Of a DNA stretch of 64,000 bases, positions 43,696-54,086 are shown piece after piece. A program made the translations under genes and the position numbers. Under the pieces are notes generated by a model, which saw only the letters and a list, made by a program, of their open reading frames with translations, was not told the origin of the DNA and made no database searches. The first letter of the stretch is position 1; each line of letters begins with the position of its first letter. Origin of the DNA: Novosphingobium sp. KCTC 2891 (GTDB lineage: Bacteria > Pseudomonadota > Alphaproteobacteria > Sphingomonadales > Sphingomonadaceae); contig NZ_JAPCZG010000003.1 in the NCBI RefSeq assembly GCF_025938155.1, positions 434,001 through 498,000 on the forward strand, given 5' to 3'.

Positions 43696-43826
43696 TGCTG
43701 CTGGTGCCGAAATTGGGGCGCGCGCTGCTGCGGCTGGCGTGGGTGCGGACCTGCACGTTCTGCGGCGACGTGCGGCATGGCGGAGAGACCCAGTGCCGCG
43801 CCTGCGGCCGGCGTCCGCAGGATTGA
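43686..43826 (+). CDS. Small zinc-ribbon protein (46 aa)
   Basis: Begins ten bases inside the end of cobA. The protein has a hydrophobic, basic N-terminus (MMLLVPKLGRALLRLAW) and four cysteines in two pairs, CTFCG and CRACGRR, a typical zinc-ribbon or rubredoxin-like knuckle. The translational overlap with cobA and the cysteine pattern support expression, but there is no independent evidence. It could bind zinc or a regulator of the nitrate operon. Confidence 0.5.
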   Translation: MRMMLLVPKLGRALLRLAWVRTCTFCGDVRHGGETQCRACGRRPQD

Positions 43827-43850
43827 CCACGCTTTTTCTGGCCCTCCCGG

Positions 43851-44957
43851 ATGGGAGAGCCTACATTCGCGGCCATGCGTACGCCTGCTCCCGGTGAGAC
43901 CGACCTGCTGGTGCCGCTGCACGAAGGCATCTTCGAGCAGCCGATGTGGCAGACTTTCCTGGCCCGCCTGCGTTCGGCGAGCGGGGCCGATCACGCTGCG
44001 ATCGTCCTGCGTTCATCTGCGGGCGAGGATGAGGCCGAGTTCGGGGCGGGCCCGGTGTCGCTGCGCCTTGCCGGCCTGTTCGAGGACCACCCGCCCGAGG
44101 ATGCCCCGGCCATGCGCCAGATGCGCGAAGGGCGGGTCTATGCGCTGGGCGAGATCGTCGAGGCTGCCGGCGCGGAGCGGGCGGGTGTATTGGCCGACGC
44201 GGGCTTGACCGATCTGCGCGCTGTACGCGTGCAGGAGCCGGGCGGGCTGGACGGCTGGCTGGCGATAGCGGGCAAGCGCGCGCTGGGCGCTGCGGAAGGG
44301 CGTCTGCTGGCGCTGCTTGTGCCGCATTTCCGCACCGCGCTGCGCACTTTCGCGGCACTGGAGCGCGAAAGGGTGCGCGCCAGCGTCAGCGTCGATGCGT
44401 TCCGGCGCATGAACTTCGGCTGGATCACGCTCGATGCGCGGTGCTGCGTGATCGACATGGACCCGCAGGCGGAGCGGCTGCTGTCGCGCACCACGCTGCT
44501 GCGCAAGGGGCACTACGGCCGCCTGCTGCCCGCCGCGCCGGAAGTGGACCGCGAATTGACCGCGTTGGTGCGCCGCATGGCGGAAGACCCCGATGCCCGG
44601 CCGCGCGGGCTGCATCTCAGCCGCGATCCGTGGATCGATATGCTGGTGGCGCCGGTGCGGGTGCGGGCGATGGCGGGCGGCGGCCAGCCCGTGGCGGTCG
44701 CCTATCTTTCGGGGGATCGCACATCGAGCGCGGATCGCTGCGACCAGCTGGCCGAGCTGTTCGGCCTGACCGGCAGCGAGGCGCGGCTGGCCTGGGCCAT
44801 GGCGCAAGGGCTGAGCATCGCCGAAGCGGCGGCCGACGTGGGGCTGACGGTGGAAACCGCGCGCAACTATTCCAAGCGGATCTACGCCAAGACCGGCGCG
44901 CGCGGTCAGGCGGACCTTGTCCGCCATATCCTCACCAGCGTGCTGGCGCTGGCCTGA
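43851..44957 (+). CDS. LuxR-type helix-turn-helix transcriptional regulator
   Basis: About 368 residues (360 if translation begins at ATG 43875). The C-terminal HTH is clear: LFGLTGSEARLAWAMAQGLSIAEAAADVGLTVETARNYSKRIYAKTG. The N-terminal 290 residues have no named domain I can assign but look like GAF/PAS-type sensing modules, with a helical VPHFRTALRTFAALERER linker near 155-175. It lies 25 bp after the nitrate operon in the same direction and converges with cysQ. An inverted repeat CTCCC-GGAT-GGGAG (43843-43856) overlaps the first start, which favours ATG 43875 or autoregulation. The target is unknown. Confidence 0.78.
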   Translation: MGEPTFAAMRTPAPGETDLLVPLHEGIFEQPMWQTFLARLRSASGADHAAIVLRSSAGEDEAEFGAGPVSLRLAGLFEDHPPEDAPAMRQMREGRVYALGEIVEAAGAERAGVLADAGLTDLRAVRVQEPGGLDGWLAIAGKRALGAAEGRLLALLVPHFRTALRTFAALERERVRASVSVDAFRRMNFGWITLDARCCVIDMDPQAERLLSRTTLLRKGHYGRLLPAAPEVDRELTALVRRMAEDPDARPRGLHLSRDPWIDMLVAPVRVRAMAGGGQPVAVAYLSGDRTSSADRCDQLAELFGLTGSEARLAWAMAQGLSIAEAAADVGLTVETARNYSKRIYAKTGARGQADLVRHILTSVLALA

Positions 44958-44961
44958 TGGA

Positions 44962-45720
44962 TCAGGCGTCGATCCGGGCGACTTCGGCCAGGACGCGCGC
45001 GGCGTGTTCGCTGCGGCAGATCAGCAGGTCGGGCACATAGGTGTCCGCCTGGTTGTAGACCAGCGGGCTGCCATCGATGCGCGAGCAGTGCAGGCCGTGC
45101 GCCAGAGCGACCGCCACCGGCGCGCAGGAATCCCATTCGAACTGGCCGCCCGAATGCAGGTAGATGTCCGCATCGCCCAGGATCACGGCCATCGCCTTGG
45201 CACCGGCGCTGCCCATCGGCACCAGTTCGGCGCCGATGGCTTCGGCCACGGCGACGGCTTCCTTGGCCGGGCGGGTGCGGCTCACGACCATGCGCAGCGT
45301 TTCGGGAGCCGGGGGGACGATGCGCGGCTGGTCCGAGCGCAGGACGATCCCGGCACCCGGCAGTGCGACCGCGCCCAGCGTGGCCACGCCATCGACCGCG
45401 AGGCCGACATGGACTGCCCAGTCGGTGCGCTTTTCGCCATATTCGCGGGTGCCATCGACCGGATCGACGATCCACGTGCGCGAAAAGCCCAGCCGGTCGA
45501 GATTGTCCTTCTCTTCCTCTGACAGCAGCCCGTCCTCGGGCCGCGTTTCGCGCAGCGCGTGGCACAGGAACTGGTTGGCGGTGGCGTCACCGGCCTTGCC
45601 CAGCGCCTTGAGCGACAGCACCGCGCTGTCGCGCACGGTGATCAGCAGCTTTCCGGCGACATCGGCCAGATGCGCGGCAAGTTCGGCGTCGGTCATGGTG
45701 CCGGTTCCGGCTGCGGTCAT
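44962..45720 (-). CDS. cysQ: 3'(2'),5'-bisphosphate nucleotidase
   Basis: A 252-residue lithium-sensitive, Mg-dependent phosphatase of the inositol monophosphatase family. Metal-binding motifs are EE in [18 protein letters not shown] near 95-103, and WDSCAP near 200. It hydrolyses PAP, the by-product of PAPS use in sulfate assimilation, which matches its place downstream of cysNC. The ATG at 45720 forms an ATGA overlap with the cysNC stop and is preferred over an in-frame ATG five codons upstream. Confidence 0.93.
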   Translation of the reverse strand: MTAAGTGTMTDAELAAHLADVAGKLLITVRDSAVLSLKALGKAGDATANQFLCHALRETRPEDGLLSEEEKDNLDRLGFSRTWIVDPVDGTREYGEKRTDWAVHVGLAVDGVATLGAVALPGAGIVLRSDQPRIVPPAPETLRMVVSRTRPAKEAVAVAEAIGAELVPMGSAGAKAMAVILGDADIYLHSGGQFEWDSCAPVAVALAHGLHCSRIDGSPLVYNQADTYVPDLLICRSEHAARVLAEVARIDA

Positions 45721-47645
45721 ATCGTCGGCATCCATGCGCCGATCACCCTTTCAACGATGCGTTCGGCTGCGTCTTCGGGCTTTTCGCTGAGCGTGTCGAT
45801 GCGGATTTCCGGATTTTCCGGCGCTTCATAGGGGCTGTCGATCCCGGTGAAGTTCTTGAGCGTGCCGCCACGCGCCTTCTTGTAGAGGCCCTTCACGTCG
45901 CGGCGTTCGGCTTCCTCCAGCGGCGTGTCGACGAACACTTCGATGAATTCGCTGTCCGGCAACAGGCTGCGCACCATTTCGCGTTCGGCGCGGAACGGGC
46001 TGATGAACGCTGTGAGCACGATCAACCCGGCGTCGGTCATCAGCTTGGCCACTTCGCCCACGCGGCGGATGTTCTCGATCCGGTCGGTCTCGGTAAAGCC
46101 CAGGTCCTTGTTCAGTCCGTGGCGCACGTTGTCGCCATCGAGCAGGAAGGTGTGCTTGCCCAGTGCGTGCAGCTTCTTCTCGACCAGGTTGGCGATGGTG
46201 GACTTGCCCGAGCCGGACAGGCCGGTGAACCACAGCACCGCCGGCTTCTGGTTCTTGAGCGCGGCGTGCGCCTGGCGGCTGACGTCGAGCGCCTGCCAGT
46301 GCACGTTCTGCGCGCGGCGGAGGCTGAAGTGCAGCATCCCGGCGGCGACCGTGGCGTTGGTGATCTTGTCGATCAGGATGAACCCGCCCAGCGTGCGGCT
46401 GTCGGCGTAAGCCTCGAACACGATCGGGCGATCGGTGATGAGTTCGGCCACGCCGATCGCGTTGAGATCGAGCGTCTTGCAGGCAAGATGCTCCATCGTG
46501 TTGACGTTCACCGTATACTTCGGCGCCTGCACCGTGGCCGAGACGGTCTGCGTGGCGAGCTTCAGCCAATAGGCGCGGCCCGGCACCATCGCGTCGTCTG
46601 CCATCCACACCAGCGTCGTCTCGAACTGGTCTGCAGCTTCGGGCGGGGCATCGGCGGCGGCGATCACGTCGCCGCGCGAACAGTCGATCTCGTCGGCAAA
46701 GCACAGCGTGACCGACTGGCCGGCAACGGCCTGTTCCAGGTCGCCCTCCAGCGTGACGATCCGCGTGACCGTGCTGGTCTTGCCTGAAGGCAGCACGCGG
46801 ACCGCATCGCCGGGGCGGACGGTGCCGCTCGCGATCAGGCCCGAGAAGCCCCGGAAATCAAGGTTGGGGCGGTTGACCCACTGGACGGGCATCCGCAGCG
46901 GGCGGGCCTGTTCGATGGTGGTGTCGACCTCCACCGATTCCAGGTGCTGGATCAGGCTCGGCCCGGTGTACCACGGCGTGTTGGCGCTCGGCCCCGTGAT
47001 GTTGTCGCCCTTGAAGCCGGAGATCGGCATGGGCACGAAGCTCTCGATTCCGATCGAGCGCGCGAAGGCGGCATAGTCGGTCACGATGGCATCGAACGTG
47101 GCCTGATCGTAGCCGACCAGGTCCATCTTGTTCACTGCCAGCACGATGTGGCGAATGCCGATCAGGTGCGCGAGGTAGCTGTGCCGCCGCGTCTGCGTCA
47201 GCACGCCCTTGCGTGCGTCTATCAGGATCACCGCGAGATCGGCGGTCGAAGCGCCGGTCACCATGTTGCGCGTGTACTGTTCGTGGCCGGGGGTGTCGGC
47301 GACGATGAACTTGCGCTTCTCCGTGCCGAAGAAGCGATAGGCGACGTCGATGGTGATGCCCTGCTCGCGCTCGGCGGCGAGGCCATCGACCAGCAACGCG
47401 AAGTCGATCTCGGCGCCCTGCGTGCCGACCTTCTTCGAATCCGCTTCGAGCGCGGCAAGCTGGTCCTCGAAGATCATCTTCGAATCGTAGAGCAACCGCC
47501 CGATCAGCGTGGACTTGCCGTCATCGACACTGCCGCAGGTGATGAAGCGCAGCATCGTCTTGTGCTGGTGCTGCTCGAGATAGGCGTCGATGTCCTCGGC
47601 GATGAGCGCGTCGGTCTTGTAGATGACGTCGGTCTGGTCGGTCAT
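45717..47645 (-). CDS. cysNC: Bifunctional sulfate adenylyltransferase subunit 1 / adenylylsulfate kinase
   Basis: A 642-residue fusion. The GTPase CysN part (about 1-435) has [10 protein letters not shown] (P-loop), DTPGHEQY and NKMDLV. The APS kinase part (about 450-640) has a second P-loop GLSGSGKST and the [17 protein letters not shown] signature. It drives ATP-plus-sulfate conversion to APS with CysD and phosphorylates APS to PAPS. The start overlaps the cysD stop. It belongs to a cysD-cysNC-cysQ operon. Confidence 0.97.
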   Translation of the reverse strand: MTDQTDVIYKTDALIAEDIDAYLEQHQHKTMLRFITCGSVDDGKSTLIGRLLYDSKMIFEDQLAALEADSKKVGTQGAEIDFALLVDGLAAEREQGITIDVAYRFFGTEKRKFIVADTPGHEQYTRNMVTGASTADLAVILIDARKGVLTQTRRHSYLAHLIGIRHIVLAVNKMDLVGYDQATFDAIVTDYAAFARSIGIESFVPMPISGFKGDNITGPSANTPWYTGPSLIQHLESVEVDTTIEQARPLRMPVQWVNRPNLDFRGFSGLIASGTVRPGDAVRVLPSGKTSTVTRIVTLEGDLEQAVAGQSVTLCFADEIDCSRGDVIAAADAPPEAADQFETTLVWMADDAMVPGRAYWLKLATQTVSATVQAPKYTVNVNTMEHLACKTLDLNAIGVAELITDRPIVFEAYADSRTLGGFILIDKITNATVAAGMLHFSLRRAQNVHWQALDVSRQAHAALKNQKPAVLWFTGLSGSGKSTIANLVEKKLHALGKHTFLLDGDNVRHGLNKDLGFTETDRIENIRRVGEVAKLMTDAGLIVLTAFISPFRAEREMVRSLLPDSEFIEVFVDTPLEEAERRDVKGLYKKARGGTLKNFTGIDSPYEAPENPEIRIDTLSEKPEDAAERIVERVIGAWMPTI

Positions 47646-48556
47646 CAGAAATACCCCTGCTGCTTCTTCACTTCCATGCCCGCGCCGCCTGCGTCCTTGT
47701 CGATGGCGCGGCCCTGCCGCTCGGACGTGGTGGTGAGCAGGGTTTCCTGGATGACGTCGGGCAACGTCTTGGCGCTGCTTTCGACCGCGCCGGTCAGCGG
47801 GTAGCAGCCCAGCGTGCGGAAACGGATCGACCGCATCACCGGCTCTTCGCCCGGCTTCAGCGGGAAGCGGTCGTCATCGACCATCAGCAGCATCCCGTCG
47901 CGCTCCACCGTGGGGCGTTCCTCGGCGAAATAGAGCGGCACGATCGGCACGTCGTTCAGATGGATGTACTGCCAGATGTCCAGCTCGGTCCAGTTGGAGA
48001 TCGGGAACACGCGGATGCTCTCGCCCTTCGCCTTGCGGGCATTGTAGAGGTTCCACAGTTCCGGGCGCTGGTTCTTCGGGTCCCAGCCGTGGCTGGCGGT
48101 GCGGAAGCTGAAGATGCGCTCCTTGGCGCGGCTCTTCTCCTCGTCGCGGCGCGCGCCGCCGAACGCGGCATCGAAGCCCCACTTGTCGAGCGCCTGCTTC
48201 AGCCCCTCGGTCTTCCACATGTCGGTGTGGAGTGCGCCGTGGTCGAACGGGTTGATCCCGCGCTCCTGCGCCTCGGGGTTGTGATAGACGAGCAGTTCCA
48301 TGCCGCTCTCGCGCGCCATGCGGTCGCGCAGCTCGTACATCGCTTTGAACTTCCACGTCGTATCGACATGAAGCAGCGGGAAGGGCGGCGGCGAAGGATA
48401 GAACGCCTTGCGCGCGAGATGCAGCATCACCGCGCTGTCCTTGCCCACGGAATAGAGCATGACCGGGTTTTCCGCCTCGGCCACGACCTCGCGCATGATG
48501 TGGATCGCTTCGGCTTCGAGCCGTTGGAGATGCGTCAGGACCGTCTGGTCAACCAT
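47645..48556 (-). CDS. cysD: Sulfate adenylyltransferase subunit 2
   Basis: A 303-residue PAPS-reductase-fold ATP pyrophosphatase. The PP-loop is [17 protein letters not shown] near residue 35, with conserved [21 protein letters not shown] and [12 protein letters not shown]. It forms APS from ATP and sulfate together with CysN. ATG 48556 begins the canonical length; the frame remains open to 48622. It is the first gene of the operon. Confidence 0.96.
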   Translation of the reverse strand: MVDQTVLTHLQRLEAEAIHIMREVVAEAENPVMLYSVGKDSAVMLHLARKAFYPSPPPFPLLHVDTTWKFKAMYELRDRMARESGMELLVYHNPEAQERGINPFDHGALHTDMWKTEGLKQALDKWGFDAAFGGARRDEEKSRAKERIFSFRTASHGWDPKNQRPELWNLYNARKAKGESIRVFPISNWTELDIWQYIHLNDVPIVPLYFAEERPTVERDGMLLMVDDDRFPLKPGEEPVMRSIRFRTLGCYPLTGAVESSAKTLPDVIQETLLTTTSERQGRAIDKDAGGAGMEVKKQQGYF

Positions 48557-48601
48557 GAGAAAACCTGCACCCTTTCTTGAGCCGTGCAAATGGCACGCGC
48601 T

Positions 48602-48629
48602 CTCCCAAGGATAACCTCCCATTTGGGAG
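48602..48629. promoter_or_regulatory. CTCCC/GGGAG repeats upstream of cysD
   Basis: CTCCC at 48602 and 48616 with GGGAG at 48625 form an inverted repeat CTCCC-ATTT-GGGAG 60-70 bp before the cysD start. A similar CTCCC-GGAT-GGGAG lies at 43843-43856 before the LuxR gene. It may be a regulator site for the sulfate operon; evidence is limited to the symmetry. Confidence 0.35.
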
Positions 48630-48662
48630 AATTTCAGAGGCCCAAGTTTTTCTACTGCGGCT

Positions 48663-48881
48663 TCAGGCAGAGAACCACAGGTGTGCCGCGATGCTGAGCA
48701 GCACGATCGCGACCATCAGCGCCAGCGCCGAAATCTGGTGCCAGTTGACCAAGCTGACGCGGTCCAGATCGCGTCGCCGCGTGTTGCGCCGGTCCAGCCA
48801 GCCCGCGACGAAGGCGATGAACGCAAGGACCAGGCCGCTGCCGGCGACAAGCTGGAACGTGGTGAGGTCGTCTGGGATCAT
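48663..48881 (-). CDS. Small two-TM membrane protein
   Basis: A 72-residue protein from the ATG at 48881. Hydrophobic helices lie at about 10-30 ([20 protein letters not shown]) and 50-69 ([18 protein letters not shown]), with a basic [13 protein letters not shown] loop between, so both termini probably face the periplasm. No family is recognised. It lies between argG and cysD on the same strand but with 64-bp and 106-bp gaps, so operon membership is doubtful. Confidence 0.65.
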   Translation of the reverse strand: MIPDDLTTFQLVAGSGLVLAFIAFVAGWLDRRNTRRRDLDRVSLVNWHQISALALMVAIVLLSIAAHLWFSA

Positions 48882-48945
48882 CGAGTGGGGGAGGGGCGCG
48901 CAGATCGGGGCGGCGAGGCGGACCGGCCGCCCCGCCGCTTCCGGA

Positions 48946-50160
<1,215 letters not shown>

Positions 50161-50763
50161 GGGTAACTCCCGTAAATTCGCGCCGGGCGCGTAACAGGGA
50201 GGGGGCGCAGGCGCAACCGTGGCGGTCTTCGCAGCGCATTTAGGGCGCAGCGGAGGCGGTGTCCATGCCGGCCCGACCGGCGCTCCCAAAGCGGAGCGCC
50301 GGAGCGGCAAAGCCATTCTGGTCTTGCGATATGCAGCCATCGTCAAGGACGGGGACCGCATGGGTTCGGCGGGTCGGGAGTTGGAGATCCCGACGGATAG
50401 CAGAAGCCAGGACTACCCACGCCCTTGGCAACCCTCCGGAGCTATGGCCAATCCGCCTTTCGCAAGAAGGAACTTCGCAGAATCGAACCTTTGGCGCTGT
50501 GGAGATGGTTGGCTGGAGATTGCCCAGTGCCCCCAAGCCATGTCTCAGATCGCCTGGAGATGGACTGGAGATCGACTGGAGATTACTGGAGTTCGGCCAT
50601 TTTTGGGTCGCCGGGTTCCTGCGTGGGCCGATCCAAGTGCATCAACCGGAACGCGATTTCTGCATCTTCCAAAACCACCGATTCGGACATTTCATTCCAA
50701 TTCGGCACCACTTGGTAGTGCGCCCGGGATGCCGGAATGGCATTTCCACGTGGGGGTTTTCTC
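50161..50763. other. 603-bp gap with no supported gene
   Basis: Several overlapping open frames exist (for example 50259-50789 on the plus strand), but they have odd composition and no recognisable motif, so I call none. The region must hold the argG promoter (about 50161-50230) and the promoter of the LuxR trio. It contains the 11-bp tandem repeat noted separately. The ribosome binding site for the LuxR gene is a GGGGG run at about 50752-50756. Confidence 0.5.
50554..50596. repeat. 11-bp tandem repeat (CTGGAGAT-type), about 4 copies
   Basis: Units CTGGAGATGGA, CTGGAGATCGA, CTGGAGATTA and CTGGAGTTCGG follow each other with a period of 11, 11 and 10 bp. Another CTGGAGATT is present upstream at about 50513-50521. 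The period is close to one helical turn, so repeated binding of a protein on one DNA face is possible. Confidence 0.6.
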
Positions 50764-51210
50764 ATGCTCGACGACGTTCTGACCCATAAGGAAGATGTGA
50801 GGCTGACGGCGCGTCAGGCCGACTGCATCGCGCTCGTCGCAAAGGGCCTCAGTTCGAAGGAGATCGGGCGCGAGTTGGGTATTTCACCGTCGACGGTGGA
50901 CAATCACATTGCGACCGCGATGCACCAGTTCGGGTTCGCCAACCGCAACGCGGTGGCGCGTTGGTATCGGCAAAGCCACGAATCACCTGCCGATGATCAT
51001 CATGCTGGCGGCCGGAATATGTCTCAAGAACCTTCAAGAAGAGGAACCGGACTGCCCAACACCTTCGTCGTGGGGGGGATTCGCAACTCACTTTCGTTGA
51101 AGGAAAGGATTTTGTCGGTCGCGCAGGTGTCTATTCTCTCGATTATGGCGACATCTGCCATCGTCACGTTTGTTCTTGGTTTGATCTTTCTGCTGAAGTT
51201 GCGTATGTGA
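50764..51210 (+). CDS. Membrane-anchored LuxR-type regulator
   Basis: A 148-residue protein. A LuxR HTH at about 12-66 (LTARQADCIALVAKGLSSKEIGRELGISPSTVDNHI) is followed by a polar linker and one C-terminal transmembrane helix near 122-145. There is no receiver or sensor domain. DNA binding with a membrane tether suggests a regulator that responds to envelope state or is released by proteolysis. It is the first of three close genes in the same direction. Confidence 0.75.
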   Translation: MLDDVLTHKEDVRLTARQADCIALVAKGLSSKEIGRELGISPSTVDNHIATAMHQFGFANRNAVARWYRQSHESPADDHHAGGRNMSQEPSRRGTGLPNTFVVGGIRNSLSLKERILSVAQVSILSIMATSAIVTFVLGLIFLLKLRM

Positions 51211-51252
51211 CGGTACAATCAGGGTCCTCGAAACGAATACAGGAGGTATCCC

Positions 51253-51594
51253 ATGATCAACCTGCGTGAATCGTCCGCCCGTGTCGTTGCCGGCGATGCT
51301 CGGGAAATGGGGGGGATGATCGACCGCGCGCTGCTTCAGCAGATGCGCCTCGCCACGAGCTTCATCGAAGTGACCCAGGAATCGAAGCTGGCCATGCCGC
51401 TTACCCAGGCCGCGATCCAGGCGATGACCGAAGGCCTCAACTGCCTCGTCGAAGGCCGCGCCAAGATTGCCGGCTCGGTGCGCGAGATGACGCGCATCCT
51501 CAGCGCCAGCAACCTGAAGGAAGTCAGCTTCGGCTGTCCTGACGGGCTGTGGAAGGCTTCGGTCGAAACCCCGGCGGTTGTCGCCGCTGCCTGA
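51253..51594 (+). CDS. Small helical protein of unknown function
   Basis: A 113-residue protein with a strong ribosome binding site AGGAGG at about 51241-51246. It is largely helical and amphipathic, with a region near 25-85 that superficially recalls phasin-type helical bundles, though I do not claim the family. No signal peptide. It lies 42 bp after the membrane LuxR gene and 3 bp before the four-TM protein. Confidence 0.65.
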   Translation: MINLRESSARVVAGDAREMGGMIDRALLQQMRLATSFIEVTQESKLAMPLTQAAIQAMTEGLNCLVEGRAKIAGSVREMTRILSASNLKEVSFGCPDGLWKASVETPAVVAAA

Positions 51595-51597
51595 CGC

Positions 51598-52059
51598 ATG
51601 ACGCTTGTGTTCAACCTCGTGGTGTTTCTTCTGTTTTGGTTGATGCTTTTCTGCAACCTGGCGGTGGCGTTCCTATTCGGCCGGTCGGTCGAGAAGGCCT
51701 TTGCGGCCTTTCTGTTCGGAATCAGCCTGCTCACCTTGGTTGTGCGTCGATTGGAGCCGGGGGACGCCACGGGGCTGGATCTGGTGCAAGCACTCGACTG
51801 GGCGATCCTAGTGATCGCCTGGTTCCTTGCTTTGCGATCGGACCGCTACTGGCCGATCTGGTTCGCCGCGATGCAGACGTTGGCGGTGGTGACCAGCGCC
51901 GTCGCATGGGCAGTGGAGGGGGTGCCGCACCTCTTTTTCACCAATCTCGCGGCGGTCTGGGCGCTGCCCGCCCTGTTCACGATGAGCTGGGGCACGATCC
52001 GCGACCGGCGTGCCTTCGGGGCGGCCGGTCGCGATGCGTTTGGTGCAGCTTCGCGCTAG
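51598..52059 (+). CDS. Four-TM integral membrane protein
   Basis: A 153-residue protein with about four hydrophobic helices (near 4-26, 36-50, 65-82 and 88-132 in two parts). No family recognised. It starts three bases after the preceding gene stop, so the two are almost certainly co-transcribed. The function is unknown; the trio could be a small membrane signalling unit. Confidence 0.65.
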   Translation: MTLVFNLVVFLLFWLMLFCNLAVAFLFGRSVEKAFAAFLFGISLLTLVVRRLEPGDATGLDLVQALDWAILVIAWFLALRSDRYWPIWFAAMQTLAVVTSAVAWAVEGVPHLFFTNLAAVWALPALFTMSWGTIRDRRAFGAAGRDAFGAASR

Positions 52060-52068
52060 CGCCCGCGT

Positions 52069-53355
52069 TCAGCCGTTTCGGGCTGCCACGCCCAGCTGCA
52101 CGATCTTTCCGTCCGCGCCGCGCGCCGCGTGGAACGCGGTTTCGGCTTCATCGATGTAGTCGCGTGTGAGCGGCAGGGCATCGCGGTCTCGCACGATCTG
52201 GAACTGGAAGTTCACCAGATCGGCGTGCTCGAACGCGGTCGCCGCGCCCGCGAGGTAGAACAGCCACATCCGGTAGAAGCGCCCGTCATACAGCGAGATG
52301 ATGCGCTCTTCCTGCGCCACGCAGCGGCTGTACCATTCGCGCAAGGTCAGCGCATAGTGGCGCCGCAGGATCTCCACGTCGGTCACCATCAGCTTGTTCG
52401 GCTCGATGGCGGCCAGCGCCTCGCTCATCGAGGGAATGTAGCCGCCGGGGAAGATATACTTGCGGGTGAAGGCGTCGGTGCCGTTAGGCGGTCCGGCCCG
52501 GCCGATCGTGTGCAGCAGCATCACGCCGTTCTTTGCCAGAAGATCGTGGCACTTGTGGAAGAACGTGCCGAAATTGGGCACCCCGACGTGCTCGAACATC
52601 CCGACCGAGACGATCCGGTCGAAGGGCCCTTCGGCATCGCGGTAGTCGGTAAGCGAGAAGGTGACCTTGCCTTCCAGACCCTCGCGCGCGGCCCACGCCT
52701 GGGCATAGGTCAACTGTTCGCGGCTCAGGGTGATGCCGTGGACGCTGGCGCCGGTCAGCCGATGGATTTCGATCGCCAGCCCGCCCCATCCGCAGCCGAT
52801 GTCGAGCACGCGCATCCCCGGCCGGATCGCCATCTTGGCCGCGATATGCTCGATCTTTGCCTGCTGGGCCTCTTCAAGGGTGGTGATCCCGCCATGCCAA
52901 TAGGCGCAGGAGTATTGCCGCAGCGGATCGAGGAACAGATCGTAGAGCCGGTCGTCGAGGTCATAGTGGTGGGCGACGTTGCGGCGCGAGGCGGTGCGTT
53001 GGTTCGCCTGGTCGAGCCGGAATGCGATGCGCTGGCCGATGCGCTGCAGCAGGCCCGGATTGTCGAGATCGCCGCCCCGGTCCCACGGATTGTTGCGGCG
53101 GATGAAAGACACGAAGTCCATGATGTCGCCGCCCTCGATCCGGACGCGGTCATCCATGAAGGCCTCGGCCATGCCCAGGCTGGGATTGCGGGCGATGGCG
53201 CTGGGCACTTTGGCGTCCATCAGTCGCAGGCCCAGGTCCGGCCAGCCGCTGGTGGGGGTTCCATAGGACCGCTTCCGGCCCGAAGACTCGGTGACGGTCA
53301 GCGTTCCATGTTTGACAAGGCGTTTGAGTGCCTGATCGAGCAGCATCATCGTCAT
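52069..53355 (-). CDS. cfa: Cyclopropane-fatty-acyl-phospholipid synthase
   Basis: A 428-residue SAM-dependent enzyme that converts unsaturated acyl chains in membrane phospholipids to cyclopropane forms. The N-terminal lipid-binding region (about 1-120) precedes the methyltransferase core with motif I VLDIGCGWGGLAIE near 190, the SREQLTYAQ segment and the FEHVG stretch. ATG 53355 is preferred over the longer frame. It is convergent with the four-TM gene with only 9 bp between. Confidence 0.92.
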   Translation of the reverse strand: MTMMLLDQALKRLVKHGTLTVTESSGRKRSYGTPTSGWPDLGLRLMDAKVPSAIARNPSLGMAEAFMDDRVRIEGGDIMDFVSFIRRNNPWDRGGDLDNPGLLQRIGQRIAFRLDQANQRTASRRNVAHHYDLDDRLYDLFLDPLRQYSCAYWHGGITTLEEAQQAKIEHIAAKMAIRPGMRVLDIGCGWGGLAIEIHRLTGASVHGITLSREQLTYAQAWAAREGLEGKVTFSLTDYRDAEGPFDRIVSVGMFEHVGVPNFGTFFHKCHDLLAKNGVMLLHTIGRAGPPNGTDAFTRKYIFPGGYIPSMSEALAAIEPNKLMVTDVEILRRHYALTLREWYSRCVAQEERIISLYDGRFYRMWLFYLAGAATAFEHADLVNFQFQIVRDRDALPLTRDYIDEAETAFHAARGADGKIVQLGVAARNG

Positions 53356-53391
53356 CGCGAGACTCCCGTTTATCCCCGACGCACAATGCAC

Positions 53392-53431
53392 GAAAAGCGG
53401 CGCACGTTCCCGTACGCCGCTTTTCTTTTTT
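53392..53431. terminator. Strong hairpin between glycine-zipper gene and cfa
   Basis: GAAAAGCGGCG (53392-53402) pairs with CGCCGCTTTTC (53415-53425), a perfect 11-bp stem with six T following on the plus strand and T-rich arm sequence on the minus strand. It would end transcripts from the glycine-zipper gene and also block antisense transcription. Confidence 0.75.
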
Positions 53432-53456
53432 CATGTTGGGGTGGTGGCGAGCCGGA

Positions 53457-53873
53457 TTAGCGGCAGCGCACGTTCCCGCGGTCGATTTCACGGCCGAGCA
53501 GACCGCCGCCCGCCGCACCGAGGATCGTGCCGAGCGCGCGGTCGCCGCGGTTGTCGATCGAGCGGCCCAGGAGGGCCCCCACGCCAGCCCCGATGATGAG
53601 GCCGGTGGTGCCATTGCCGCGGCGACAATAATAGCGCCCGTCGCGGCCGCGCCAGATGCGGTCGTCGCGGTTCAGGCGGCGGGGTTCACTGTAGCGGCCA
53701 TAGCGGTCGTAACCGCTCGAATAGTATCCACGGTCACGTCCGCCGTCATATTCGCGCTCGCGGTCGTGCGCGCGGCGTCCGTGCGCGGGTGCCCACGGCG
53801 GCGGATCGGCGAACGCCGGTGCGGAAGGAATGGCGACCGCGGCGAGAACCGCGGCGATGATGGCTTTCTTCAT
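53457..53873 (-). CDS. Glycine-zipper 2TM-type outer membrane/periplasmic protein
   Basis: A 138-residue protein with a signal peptide (cleavage after APAFA near residue 22), an Arg/Tyr/Asp-rich middle (about 30-85), and a C-terminal glycine-zipper hairpin (GLIIGAGVGALLGRSI and LGTILGAAGGGLLGREI, about 90-130). Such proteins insert into or bridge envelope membranes. The middle RYGRYSEPRRLNRDDRIWRGRDG is charged and probably exposed. Confidence 0.8.
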   Translation of the reverse strand: MKKAIIAAVLAAVAIPSAPAFADPPPWAPAHGRRAHDREREYDGGRDRGYYSSGYDRYGRYSEPRRLNRDDRIWRGRDGRYYCRRGNGTTGLIIGAGVGALLGRSIDNRGDRALGTILGAAGGGLLGREIDRGNVRCR

Positions 53874-54086
53874 GGGAAACTCCCTGCATCTGAAAATGCT
53901 GATGTCTCGAACTTGCGCCGATTAACGGGCCTTCTGTCCGGACGATCCACAACGCCCGATGAACGCGCGGCCAGCGCGTCCGTTCCGCGACGGACCGGTT
54001 ATCGGCGGCGGCAAGGCGTTCATCGAAAGCCACTTTGCAGGGCCGGAACGACACCTAGAACGACCTGAACGCAATACGAGGCACAC

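Noticed and set aside
50554..50596. Possible CRISPR array
   Set aside because: Units are 11 bp in direct tandem with no spacers and no cas genes; it is a simple tandem repeat.
50219..50789. Overlapping plus-strand frames upstream of the membrane LuxR gene
   Set aside because: Odd composition with many Trp/Arg/Ser, no motif, and they run into the LuxR gene in other frames.
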